Origin: Bacteroidia bacterium 43-41
GTDB lineage: Bacteria; Bacteroidota; Bacteroidia; Bacteroidales; Dysgonomonadaceae
Assembly: GCA_001898165.1 (NCBI GenBank)
Contig: MKTD01000023.1
Span: 1 to 64,000, forward strand
Reading direction: 5' to 3'
DNA: 64,000 nucleotides
The position numbers and the translations under genes were made by a program. The notes under the pieces are model-generated. The model searched no databases. It saw only the letters and a list, made by a program, of their open reading frames with translations, and was not told the DNA's origin. Shown one piece after another: positions 45,685-55,041 of this stretch (its first letter is position 1; the number at the start of each line of letters is the position of its first letter).

Positions 45685-47223
45685 ATGAAAAAAATATTAT
45701 ATCTAATTGGATTAGTTTTTGTACTTTCTGCCTGCTCCGATTTTTTGGATAGACAATCTCTTTCCGAATTATCATCAGATACTTTTTGGAGCTCTCAAAA
45801 AGAAGCTGAAATGGCCCTGGCAGGTTGTTTCGATGCATTGCAAGCGGAAGGGTTATATTTCGTTTGGCCCGGAAACTGGACATGCAGTCCCCGAGAATTA
45901 GATTGTGTCACCGATGATGGTTTTTACACATGGGATTATCTTCCTGCAAATGATATTGCTAAAAACACATTAACGGCATCGTCCACATTGGTCTCTACGG
46001 TTTGGAAAGCTTGTTACAGAGGCATTGCAAGATGCAACCAGGTTATACTCTATGTCCCCAAAATGGATCCTAAGGCAATAGATAAATCACAGGCAGACAG
46101 AATAGTGGGGGAAGCAAAATTTTTAAGGGCTTTTCTATACAATTACCTGACATCACTTTATCGTGACGTGCCTCTTTCACTTGAACCCACCGCAACAGGC
46201 CATATTAAAAAAAGCAGTAAAGCGGAAATAATTAAGTACATCACCGGCGAATTGGAAGAGGTTGCAGCATCCGATGCTCTACCGGTCACACTCGATGATA
46301 ATGCCTTTGGGCGAATTACAAAAGGGACAGCTTACGCTTTACTTTGCCGTATCTATCTGTACAATGATATGTATGCAGAAGCGGCAGATGCAGCCAATAA
46401 AGTAATTCAGAGTGGAAAATACGGAATTGCACCAAAATATGATGTATTATTTAGCGATGCAGGGACTAGAAGCAATGAAATTATTTTCTCTGTGAGATAC
46501 AGTGGCTTAATTAAAGGAGAAGAAGGATTTCTCAGTCTCGGAAATGCTTATGTATGGGGGCCGATGAACTGGTTGTTGCCCTATAAAAATTTAGTTGACG
46601 AATATTACTATATCGATGGAAAAGCGATTACAGATCCATCCTCTTCTTATAAAAATCCCACAGATTTCTCTACAAGAGATCCGAGATTAAAATTTAATAT
46701 CATTACACCCGGTACCTGGTGGGGTGGCTGGGGGACTGTTGATGAAACGGGGCCTTCGAAAGGTTATTACTTCGGTAAATGGCAGCAAGATGATTGGGAT
46801 TGGTATGATAGCCAGGATTATTATGTAATCCGATATGCCGATGTCCTTCTTATGCGTGCTGAAGCTCTTGCAAAATCAGGTGGTAACAAAAGTGAAATTA
46901 TAAATTTGATAAATCAGGTCAGACAACGTCCGGATGTGATGATGCCGACTGTAGAAACTGCGGAAGGTACTAATCTTACGCATGACCAACTTTTTAAGGT
47001 GATTCAGCACGAAAGAAGAGTTGAATTTGCTTTTGAAGGATTCAGGTACTTGGACCTGCTTCGCTGGAAAGAACTTGATAAGGCTTTTGCAAGAGCCAGA
47101 GCTGAGGGAATGGGAGGAGCACATACATTTTTGGGTGCTAAGAATTATGTTTGGCCGATTCCTCAAGAAGAACTAGATAATAATCCTGTTTTAGATCAAG
47201 CTCCCGAATGGGGCGGAAAATAA
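45685..47223 (+). CDS. SusD/RagB-family lipoprotein
   Basis: A 512-residue lipoprotein (lipobox VLSA-C, Cys17) with SusD features: GEAKFLRAFLYNYLTSLYRDVPL near 148-170, TPR-like helices through the middle, and the C-terminal signature HERRVEFAFEGFRYLDLLRW and WPIPQEELDNNPVL. It follows SusC by 20 bases and forms the surface-binding partner of that transporter. Confidence 0.92.
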   Translation: MKKILYLIGLVFVLSACSDFLDRQSLSELSSDTFWSSQKEAEMALAGCFDALQAEGLYFVWPGNWTCSPRELDCVTDDGFYTWDYLPANDIAKNTLTASSTLVSTVWKACYRGIARCNQVILYVPKMDPKAIDKSQADRIVGEAKFLRAFLYNYLTSLYRDVPLSLEPTATGHIKKSSKAEIIKYITGELEEVAASDALPVTLDDNAFGRITKGTAYALLCRIYLYNDMYAEAADAANKVIQSGKYGIAPKYDVLFSDAGTRSNEIIFSVRYSGLIKGEEGFLSLGNAYVWGPMNWLLPYKNLVDEYYYIDGKAITDPSSSYKNPTDFSTRDPRLKFNIITPGTWWGGWGTVDETGPSKGYYFGKWQQDDWDWYDSQDYYVIRYADVLLMRAEALAKSGGNKSEIINLINQVRQRPDVMMPTVETAEGTNLTHDQLFKVIQHERRVEFAFEGFRYLDLLRWKELDKAFARARAEGMGGAHTFLGAKNYVWPIPQEELDNNPVLDQAPEWGGK

Positions 47224-47248
47224 CGGAATCAGGGTTGGAGAGGCTGTT

Positions 47249-49675
47249 ATGAAATCATTTTTATATTTTCTGATTATATTAATAGGACCAACGATTGGAT
47301 TCTTTAGTTGTACAAGTCCAAATGAATTTGTGCGAAAGAGATTATTCGACGATAGTTGGAGTTTTTATTATGGGGATTTAGAAAATGATAAGATCTTCGA
47401 CCCTGATACTACCGGATGGAGAAAGGTTGATTTACCTCACGACTGGAGTATAGAGATGCCTTTTGCAGAAAGGGAGGGAGGAATAGCCGTTGGACATGCC
47501 CAAGGAGGAACCGGCTGGTATCGAAAAACATTTGTTGTTCAGAAAAACGATTCAGAAAAGCGTAAGATCCTCTATTTTGAAGGGGTCTATATGGAGTCTG
47601 AAGTATGGATAAATAATAAAAAAGTATCTTTTCATCCTTATGGATATACCTCCTTTTTCTGCGATATTACCAAATTCTGCAATCCTGCAGGAAAGGAGAA
47701 CATTATCGCCGTAAAAGCAAAAAATGAAGGAAGAAACAGCCGTTGGTATAGCGGATCAGGGATTTATCGCCACGTGTGGTTGATTACCAAAGACAAATTA
47801 CATTTAGACGAATGGGGCGTTTTTGCCACAAGCGAGATTATTTCTCCCGAAAAAGCAATCGTAAAAATTACATTCGATGTTTTTAATGAATACAATAATC
47901 CAGTAGAAACTCAGGTTGCAATAACTATCAAAGATGATTCGGGAAATATTGTCGAAACTAAAAAGATAAATATCAGTCTGGATCCGTTAGAACCAAAGAC
48001 TATAAATGAATCCATTTCAGTCTCAAACCCAACACTTTGGTCAATTGATTCGCCTACACTTTACTCAACAGAATTAAAATTAGAATCCGATGGAAGAATC
48101 AAAGATGAATTGTCCATTCCATTCGGAATTCGCTCCATCTCTTTTTCGGCAAAAGAGGGCTTCCTGTTAAATGGGAAACCGGTAAAATTAAAAGGGGGGT
48201 GTATCCACCATGATAATGGGCTTTTGGGAGCAGTTGCTTTAGACCGGGCAGAAGAACGAAAAGCTGAATTACTGAAAGTCAACGGCTTTAACGCCGTAAG
48301 ATGTGCACACAATCCCCCTTCGGAGAAATTCCTTGAAGCCTGTGACCGTTTAGGATTGCTTGTCATCGACGAAGCTTTCGACCAATGGCAGAAACAGAAA
48401 AACTCCAACGACTATCACCGTTTTTTTGATGAATGGTACGAAAAAGACTTAGCTTCAATGGTGCTTCGTGACCGAAATCACCCATCTGTAATTATGTGGA
48501 GCATAGGCAATGAAATTCAGGAGCGTTCCGATTCATCGGGCATAGAAATTGCAAAAGGAATAAAGACCGTTATAAGAAAATACGATAGCACACGCCCTGT
48601 TACTGCGGCTGTAAACGATTATTGGGATAATCCACAGCTGAAATGGGAAACAGCATCGCCCTTTGCATTTGAACATTTGGATGTCTGCGGATACAACTAC
48701 ATGTGGTGGGAGTATGAAAATGATGCAAAACTCTATCCCGCCAGGATAATTTACGGCAGTGAAACTACAGCGATGGAACGGGCAGCAAACTGGGATTTGG
48801 TGGAAAAATATCCCCAAATAATCGGCGATTTTATTTGGACTGCCTTAGATTATTTGGGAGAATCCGGGATTGGACATGCAATAAATGTAAAAAACGGTGA
48901 AAAAGATCCGCTAATGTTCTTAGATCGTCCCTGGTTCAACGCTTGGTGTGGTGATATTGATATATGTGGAAACAAAAAACCGCAAGCTGCCCTAAGGGAT
49001 ATTTTGTGGAACAACAGCAAGATCGAAATGCTTGTTCACAACCCTGTTCCTGATGGATACAGAGAAAAAATAAGCTATTGGGGATGGCCTGATGAAGAGG
49101 CGAGTTGGAATTGGAAAGGCTGTGAAGGAGTAACAATGAATGTCAAGGTTTACACTCGATATCCGTTTGTAAGATTATACTTAAATGGAAAACAAATAGC
49201 CGGGAAAGAGACAGAAAAAACGGATCGGCTAAAAAGATATTCGACAAATTTTCAAGTAAGCTATGAGCCGGGCGAGTTGAAAGCCGTAGGACTTGGGCGT
49301 GATGGCGAAGAAGAATCTATAACGCTTGCAACAACAGTTGAACCTGTAAAAGTGAGGTTAACCGCAGACCGTGCCACTCTCAAAAAATCAAAAAATGATC
49401 TTTCGTATATTTCCATAGAACTGGTAGATAAGAACAGCCATATCGTAACCGACCACGATGCAATACTTGAATTGAGCGTTAGCGGAAACGGTAAACTATT
49501 AGCTGCAGGCAATGCTTGTCCTTATGATATGGAAAGTTTTCGTTCCACTACTCCAAAAACATTCAAAGGGAGAGCACTGGCAATAATACAGCCAATTGAA
49601 ACAAAAGGGAGCATTCTTCTACATGTGAAAACTGAAAAATACGGAGAAGAGGATATCTCCATAACTGTAGATTGA
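47249..49675 (+). CDS. Glycoside hydrolase family 2, probable beta-galactosidase
   Basis: An 808-residue lipoprotein (lipobox GFFS-C, Cys21). The N-terminal jelly-roll (about 30-200) contains LPHDWSIEMPF and GGTGWYRKTF, typical of GH2. An Ig-like domain follows, then the TIM barrel with the acid/base Glu422 in WSIGNEIQE and the nucleophile Glu505 in IIYGSETTAM. C-terminal Ig-like domains (about 620-808) include the DUF4982-like part. GH2 contains beta-galactosidases, beta-mannosidases and beta-glucuronidases; the family pattern and PUL context favour beta-galactosidase. It lies directly after SusD in the likely arabinogalactan PUL. Confidence 0.88.
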   Translation: MKSFLYFLIILIGPTIGFFSCTSPNEFVRKRLFDDSWSFYYGDLENDKIFDPDTTGWRKVDLPHDWSIEMPFAEREGGIAVGHAQGGTGWYRKTFVVQKNDSEKRKILYFEGVYMESEVWINNKKVSFHPYGYTSFFCDITKFCNPAGKENIIAVKAKNEGRNSRWYSGSGIYRHVWLITKDKLHLDEWGVFATSEIISPEKAIVKITFDVFNEYNNPVETQVAITIKDDSGNIVETKKINISLDPLEPKTINESISVSNPTLWSIDSPTLYSTELKLESDGRIKDELSIPFGIRSISFSAKEGFLLNGKPVKLKGGCIHHDNGLLGAVALDRAEERKAELLKVNGFNAVRCAHNPPSEKFLEACDRLGLLVIDEAFDQWQKQKNSNDYHRFFDEWYEKDLASMVLRDRNHPSVIMWSIGNEIQERSDSSGIEIAKGIKTVIRKYDSTRPVTAAVNDYWDNPQLKWETASPFAFEHLDVCGYNYMWWEYENDAKLYPARIIYGSETTAMERAANWDLVEKYPQIIGDFIWTALDYLGESGIGHAINVKNGEKDPLMFLDRPWFNAWCGDIDICGNKKPQAALRDILWNNSKIEMLVHNPVPDGYREKISYWGWPDEEASWNWKGCEGVTMNVKVYTRYPFVRLYLNGKQIAGKETEKTDRLKRYSTNFQVSYEPGELKAVGLGRDGEEESITLATTVEPVKVRLTADRATLKKSKNDLSYISIELVDKNSHIVTDHDAILELSVSGNGKLLAAGNACPYDMESFRSTTPKTFKGRALAIIQPIETKGSILLHVKTEKYGEEDISITVD

Positions 49676-49735
49676 AAAAATAGCTGAAAACCAATGGATA
49701 TGTATATAATTTGGAAAAGATAAAATAATTTCACC

Positions 49736-50767
49736 ATGACAAAAAAAAGACAACTTTTGTATCTGCTTGCCCTTTGCGTATTTTCAGTTTATATAAATGG
49801 ATGTACCCGATCGCAAAAAAGCAAGACTGAATTTATTCCCGGAGAAATTTGGTATGATACAGATGGTAATCCAATCAATGCCCACGGTGGAGGAATTATG
49901 TTTTATGACGGCACATATTATTGGTATGGCGAGTTTAAAGGGGATTCCACCTATCGCCTCGAATGGGTAACAACATGGGAGTGTTGGCGGGCAGATGTCG
50001 GCGGAGTCTCCTGCTATTCTTCCAAAGACCTTCTTAATTGGAAATTCGAAGGAGTGGTCTTAGCCAGCACACCGAATGATTCAACCTCAGATTTACATCC
50101 GTCACAGGTAATTGAACGTCCAAAAGTTATTTATAACGAAAAAGTCAGGAAATTCGTGATGTGGATGCACATCGAAAGTCCCGATTACGAAAAAGCACAT
50201 GCAGGCGTAGCCGTAAGTGATTCTCCAACAGGACAGTTCACTTATTTAGGTTCTTTCAAACCAAACGGGGGCGACAGCAGGGATCAGACAATTTTCAAAG
50301 ACGATGATGGCCGTGCATATCATATTTACTCCTCGGAATGGAATAAAACGATGTATATAGGACTATTAAATGAAGAATATACACAACATACAGGTATTTA
50401 TACACGCAATTTTATAGATATGTCGCGCGAGGCCCCGGCTGTTTTTAAGCATCACAATAAGTACTACATGATTACATCGGGGTGTACAGGATGGGATCCG
50501 AATGTTGCTGAAATTGCCGTAGCAGATTCTATGCTTGGAGAATGGAAAGTTCTTGGGAATCCGTGTGTGGGTCAAAATGCAGACAGCACTTTCTTTGCAC
50601 AAGGGACTTTTGTCCTCCCTGTAGAAAATAAAAGAGACACTTACATCGCTATGTTCGACCGATGGAACAAAACAAACCTAATCGACTCCCGATATGTATG
50701 GCTTCCCCTCACTTTCAAAAAGGGGAATCCGGTAATAAAATGGCAAGATAAGTGGAAATTAGATTGA
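49736..50767 (+). CDS. Glycoside hydrolase family 43 (exo-beta-1,3-galactanase type) lipoprotein
   Basis: A 343-residue lipoprotein (lipobox YING-C, Cys23) with a single five-bladed propeller. The start of the fold reads GNPINAHGGGIMFYDGTYYWYGE, the pattern of subfamilies 24 and 34 such as the Clostridium thermocellum exo-beta-1,3-galactanase, in which the usual GH43 base aspartate is missing. The acid is probably Glu232 in REAPAVFK. These enzymes release galactose or Gal-beta-1,6-substituted units from the beta-1,3-galactan backbone of arabinogalactan. Together with the neighbouring GH35 and GH2 genes it suggests an arabinogalactan target. The exact subfamily needs a family search. Confidence 0.82.
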   Translation: MTKKRQLLYLLALCVFSVYINGCTRSQKSKTEFIPGEIWYDTDGNPINAHGGGIMFYDGTYYWYGEFKGDSTYRLEWVTTWECWRADVGGVSCYSSKDLLNWKFEGVVLASTPNDSTSDLHPSQVIERPKVIYNEKVRKFVMWMHIESPDYEKAHAGVAVSDSPTGQFTYLGSFKPNGGDSRDQTIFKDDDGRAYHIYSSEWNKTMYIGLLNEEYTQHTGIYTRNFIDMSREAPAVFKHHNKYYMITSGCTGWDPNVAEIAVADSMLGEWKVLGNPCVGQNADSTFFAQGTFVLPVENKRDTYIAMFDRWNKTNLIDSRYVWLPLTFKKGNPVIKWQDKWKLD

Positions 50768-50830
50768 TTTAAGATTTTTACAATCCTGTATATTCTGGTA
50801 GCCTATTCGTAGTTTTCATTATCCGCAGAC

Positions 50831-53566
50831 ATGAAAAAATTAATATATCTTTCTATATTGCTGTCACTGTCGCAAAGTATAGTATCGCAAAATAACTATT
50901 CCATTGAAATCCAGGACCCAACCTTTCCTCTTGAATCCGGACACTTTAAAATGGGAAATCCGGGACCTGCCAACAAAGAGATAGAGATTAACAACCAATA
51001 TCTCATGTTAGGTAAAAAGCCGCTGTTGCCGATAATGGGAGAGATCCATTATACGCGTATCAGGCCTGAGCAATGGGAAGAGACCATACTCAAAATGAAG
51101 GCATGCGGCATTAATATCATATCTACATACCTTTTCTGGAATCAGCACGAAGAAATTGAAGGGCAATTTAACTGGAGCGGGGAAAAGGATCTGAGAGCTT
51201 TTGTCCAGTTATGCCAGAAACACGATCTATTTGTCTATCCACGTATTGGGCCCTGGTCACATGGTGAAGTCCGCAATGGAGGAACACCCGATTGGATACT
51301 TCGGAAAAAGTTTATTAAAGACCGTTCCAACGATCCTGTTTATCAAAATTATGTAGCACGGTATTTCAAGGAGATTGCCAAACAGTTAAATGGATTGTAC
51401 TATAAAGATGGAGGAAACATCATCGGGATTCAACTTGAAAACGAGTATTGGCATGCCAAAGAGGGTGAACCTCACATCAAATGGTTAAAAGACATGGCGA
51501 GGGAGTGTGGCATTGATGTGCCGCTTTATACGGTTACAGGTTGGGGCGGAGGTTCTGTTCCTCCGTTTGAAGTTATACCTTTATGGGGCGGCTACGCTGA
51601 TGAACCCTGGATTGAAAAAATAACCAAAAATCCATTGCCTTTAAATTTTCAATTTGATGCTTATCGCGACAACAAACATATTGGCAACGACCAAATTGAG
51701 AGGAAAGATAAATATATGACTTATGAACGTTATCCATTCTTCACCTGTGAAATGGGTGTGGGAATCCCAATGATGTATCATCGCAGAGTTGTACTTTCAC
51801 CCATTGATGGACTCGGGATGGTCATGTCAAAACTTGGCTCCGGTAGTAATCTAATAGGATATTATATGTTTGCCGGAGGCACAAATCCAAGAGGAGAATT
51901 GCACTCCACCGAAGAAGAACAGGAAGAGACCGGATACTGGAGCAGGACACCGGTAAAATCCTATGATTTCAGGGCGGCAATCCGTGAGTCCGGCGAAATA
52001 GATCCCTCTTACAACCAGATAAAGAAACTTCACTATTTTATTCATTCTGTAGCAACTGATTTGGCTCCGATGCTATCCACGCTTGGAAAAACAAAAGCCG
52101 ATGATTTGCAATTCGCTGTCCGCTCGCTTAACGGCTCAGGCTACTTATTCGGAATCAACTACTGCAGGTTTGTACCAATGCAAGTCAGAAAAAATGTACA
52201 GTTCAGCATTAAGTTCAAAAACGAAACATTAAAATTTCCTCAGAAAAATATTGAAATACCTGACAGCACCTTGTTTATATGGCCTCTCAATCTGAAAATG
52301 GATAAATCGCTGCTTAAATACGCAACAGCTCAATTGCTCACAATTATTGACAACACATATGTTTTTTTTCAGAATAAAAATATCCCTGTAGAATTCGCTT
52401 TTGATGCTTCAACAGTAGCAAACATTCAAACTGCTCAAGGTAAAGTGGTAAAAAAAGACGGTTTGATTTTGGTTTCGGATATCCGGCCGGGCAAAAACTG
52501 TTTTTTGGAAGTATCATCCATTGATGGAAATAAACAGCGGATATGGATACTTACGGAAAAAGATGCAACGGATTCATGGATTTTTGAGCGCAGCGGAAAG
52601 AAAGAATTTTATATTTCCAATGCAGGCATGTATATAAAATCAAACGAAGTTTATGCCTACTCTACGGATGAAAAAGTGAAAATATTTGAACTTGCTCAAA
52701 ACGGATTTATTGAACATGATTATACAGTAACAAAAGGTGAGGAGTTAAGGGCTACGCCGCATCCAATCCTACAAGATGCACTATGGCTTGAGTCTGCCAA
52801 CTTCAAAGAAATCCCCGATTATCAGGCAAGATACCACAGAATATTTCAAAAAGAATTCAGCTTGGATAATCCATCAAGCATTCGTCGGGCTACTCTTTTC
52901 ATTTATCCTGAATCGGATTGTAGAATTCATGTGAATGATAAATGGATTAATCAAGAGATAAAAGCGAATATGGTAAATGCAATAGATATTACCGGATATG
53001 TGGGCAAGGGAGAAAATAACATGTACCTGTCTTTTCCGTTTATTGAGGGTAAAGCAAAATTTTCAGCAAGAGCTATAGTGGAATATGAAAATTATGATCG
53101 GGTGGAATTCTCATCAGACTTATCGTGGCTCACCATGGATATGTACACTTACCCAGCTCCGACCCGCCGACATGAAATACCCGTAAAACCGACAGTCGTG
53201 AATACTCCGGATTTTGCAACTAAGCTGACATATCCAGGATTTGGAGAATGGGAAATAAATGTTCCCCGGGATCTTTTCAAAAACCACAACACTTCTTATT
53301 TACACATCAGTTATATAGGCGACAGAGCTGAACTCTATAACGGGTACAGGCTTTCTGCAGATGATTTCAATAATAATATCTCCTGGCAGATTGGGTTGAA
53401 AAGGTTGATACCGTCTGCAAGTGGACAAAACCTCCGATTGGTAATTTATCCATTGCCTGAAAACTCTAAAATCTATTTCGATGTAAAACCGGAAACTGAC
53501 AGCTTTAATAAGGTTGGGATAATCAGTATAAAAACCAATAACGAACAATTGATAAAAATTAAATAA
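50831..53566 (+). CDS. Glycoside hydrolase family 35, beta-galactosidase
   Basis: A 911-residue exported enzyme with signal peptide (about 1-19). The TIM barrel (about 50-400) has GEIHYTRIRPEQWEE, the acid/base Glu205 in IQLENEYWH and the nucleophile Glu307 in FFTCEMGVG. Beta-sandwich domains make up the C-terminal half. GH35 enzymes remove terminal beta-galactose. The family also acts on galactosyl side chains of plant arabinogalactan, which fits this PUL. It follows the GH43 gene and precedes the SGNH esterase by 3 bases, so they are one transcript. Confidence 0.9.
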   Translation: MKKLIYLSILLSLSQSIVSQNNYSIEIQDPTFPLESGHFKMGNPGPANKEIEINNQYLMLGKKPLLPIMGEIHYTRIRPEQWEETILKMKACGINIISTYLFWNQHEEIEGQFNWSGEKDLRAFVQLCQKHDLFVYPRIGPWSHGEVRNGGTPDWILRKKFIKDRSNDPVYQNYVARYFKEIAKQLNGLYYKDGGNIIGIQLENEYWHAKEGEPHIKWLKDMARECGIDVPLYTVTGWGGGSVPPFEVIPLWGGYADEPWIEKITKNPLPLNFQFDAYRDNKHIGNDQIERKDKYMTYERYPFFTCEMGVGIPMMYHRRVVLSPIDGLGMVMSKLGSGSNLIGYYMFAGGTNPRGELHSTEEEQEETGYWSRTPVKSYDFRAAIRESGEIDPSYNQIKKLHYFIHSVATDLAPMLSTLGKTKADDLQFAVRSLNGSGYLFGINYCRFVPMQVRKNVQFSIKFKNETLKFPQKNIEIPDSTLFIWPLNLKMDKSLLKYATAQLLTIIDNTYVFFQNKNIPVEFAFDASTVANIQTAQGKVVKKDGLILVSDIRPGKNCFLEVSSIDGNKQRIWILTEKDATDSWIFERSGKKEFYISNAGMYIKSNEVYAYSTDEKVKIFELAQNGFIEHDYTVTKGEELRATPHPILQDALWLESANFKEIPDYQARYHRIFQKEFSLDNPSSIRRATLFIYPESDCRIHVNDKWINQEIKANMVNAIDITGYVGKGENNMYLSFPFIEGKAKFSARAIVEYENYDRVEFSSDLSWLTMDMYTYPAPTRRHEIPVKPTVVNTPDFATKLTYPGFGEWEINVPRDLFKNHNTSYLHISYIGDRAELYNGYRLSADDFNNNISWQIGLKRLIPSASGQNLRLVIYPLPENSKIYFDVKPETDSFNKVGIISIKTNNEQLIKIK

Positions 53567-53569
53567 ATC

Positions 53570-55012
53570 ATGAGAATAATTAAAATTAACCTGATAATAT
53601 GTAGTCTGCTTTTTTGCGTATCCGTCTTTAGTCAGAATTTGAAATTAGGTTCCATCTTCTCCGATAATATGATATTGCAGCAACAGACAAAGGCTCCTAT
53701 TTGGGGATGGGCAAAGGAAAATTCTAAAATTCATGTGACAACATCGTGGGATAACAGGTCATATAACATCACTACCGATAAAAACGGTAAATGGATGACT
53801 CTTCTTGCAACTCCCACGGCAGGCGGTCCATACAATATAACCATAAATGGTTCAGGTTCAATCAAACTGAAAAATGTTTATATCGGTGAAGTTTGGCTGG
53901 CGAGCGGACAATCAAATATGAGTATGCAGCTTAAAGGGTATCACCATCAACCGGTGATAGGAGCAACAGAAGCCATATTAAACTCAACCGGGAAAAAAAT
54001 CCATTTTATCAACATCCCGACTTTGGCAGCATACAGACCTCAAGAGGAATTTAAAGATGCTAAGTGGAAAGTTGCAGCGCTTTCAACTGCCGGCGATTGC
54101 AGCGCTGTTTGTTGGTTTTTTGCAGACTTGCTTTATCAGCAGTTGAATGTTCCGATAGGCATAATAAATTCCAGTTATGGCGGCTCTAATGTAGAAGCCT
54201 GGATGACAGATGCAGCTTGTGCAGAATTCAGTGATATTACGGTGCCACCCAAAAGCGATGAGGCTTCTCCATGGGTTAACAATGTGCCAACCGTATTGTA
54301 TAACGGCATGATTCATCCAATAGAAAATTATGCAATAAAAGGCATGCTTTGGTATCAGGGCGAGTCAAATATCTTCAATGTGCCACGTTATGCTCCTTCG
54401 GTTGCAGCAATGGTGAAAGAGTGGCGAAAAAAGTGGAATCGGGGAGATTTTCCGTTTTACTTTGTCCAAATAGCGCCCTATGATTACAAGGAGTGGAACT
54501 TCTTCACGCCGCAATGGCCTGAGATTTCTGCTTATCAACGCGAAGCACAGATGAAGTCGCAATCTCTGATTCCGAACAGTGCAATGGCAGTTATACTGGA
54601 TGTGGGCGAAGAGTATCAGATTCATCCTCCACGAAAAAAAGAAGTCGGTCAGCGTCTTGCGATGCTTGCACTTTCAAAAACATACGATTTTTCCGGCTTT
54701 GAAGCTGAAAGTCCCGAATATGAACGAATGGAAGTTGAGGGAAATAGCGCCATCATCCATTTTTCAAAGCAATTCATGGGACTTACCAGTTACGGCAAAG
54801 AACTTCAGCTATTTGAAATAGCAGGAGAAAGCAGAGTTTTCGTGAAAGCAAAAGCCTATATTAACGAAGAAGATGGAACAGTTGTTGTCCAAAGTCATTT
54901 AGTGAAAGAACCCAAAGCGGTCCGATACGCATTCAAGGATTTTGTAAATGCCGAATTATTCGGAACAGGAGGATTACCGGTCTCATCATTTCGGACGGAT
55001 GACTGGGAATAA
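53570..55012 (+). CDS. SGNH-type esterase (sialate O-acetylesterase family)
   Basis: A 480-residue exported protein with signal peptide (1-21, VFSQ). Residues 22-100 form a beta domain (SIFSDNMILQQQTKAPIWGWA, the usual start of this family). The SGNH core then has the nucleophile Ser115 in GQSNM, the block III motif WYQGESN and the catalytic pair Asp344/His352 in DVGEEYQIH. Family members deacetylate sialic acids or O-acetylated sugars. In this PUL it more probably removes acetyl groups from plant polysaccharides. The name of the family does not decide the substrate. Confidence 0.85.
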   Translation: MRIIKINLIICSLLFCVSVFSQNLKLGSIFSDNMILQQQTKAPIWGWAKENSKIHVTTSWDNRSYNITTDKNGKWMTLLATPTAGGPYNITINGSGSIKLKNVYIGEVWLASGQSNMSMQLKGYHHQPVIGATEAILNSTGKKIHFINIPTLAAYRPQEEFKDAKWKVAALSTAGDCSAVCWFFADLLYQQLNVPIGIINSSYGGSNVEAWMTDAACAEFSDITVPPKSDEASPWVNNVPTVLYNGMIHPIENYAIKGMLWYQGESNIFNVPRYAPSVAAMVKEWRKKWNRGDFPFYFVQIAPYDYKEWNFFTPQWPEISAYQREAQMKSQSLIPNSAMAVILDVGEEYQIHPPRKKEVGQRLAMLALSKTYDFSGFEAESPEYERMEVEGNSAIIHFSKQFMGLTSYGKELQLFEIAGESRVFVKAKAYINEEDGTVVVQSHLVKEPKAVRYAFKDFVNAELFGTGGLPVSSFRTDDWE

Positions 55013-55041
55013 ATTAACGGTTAAAGACAAAACAAAACACG

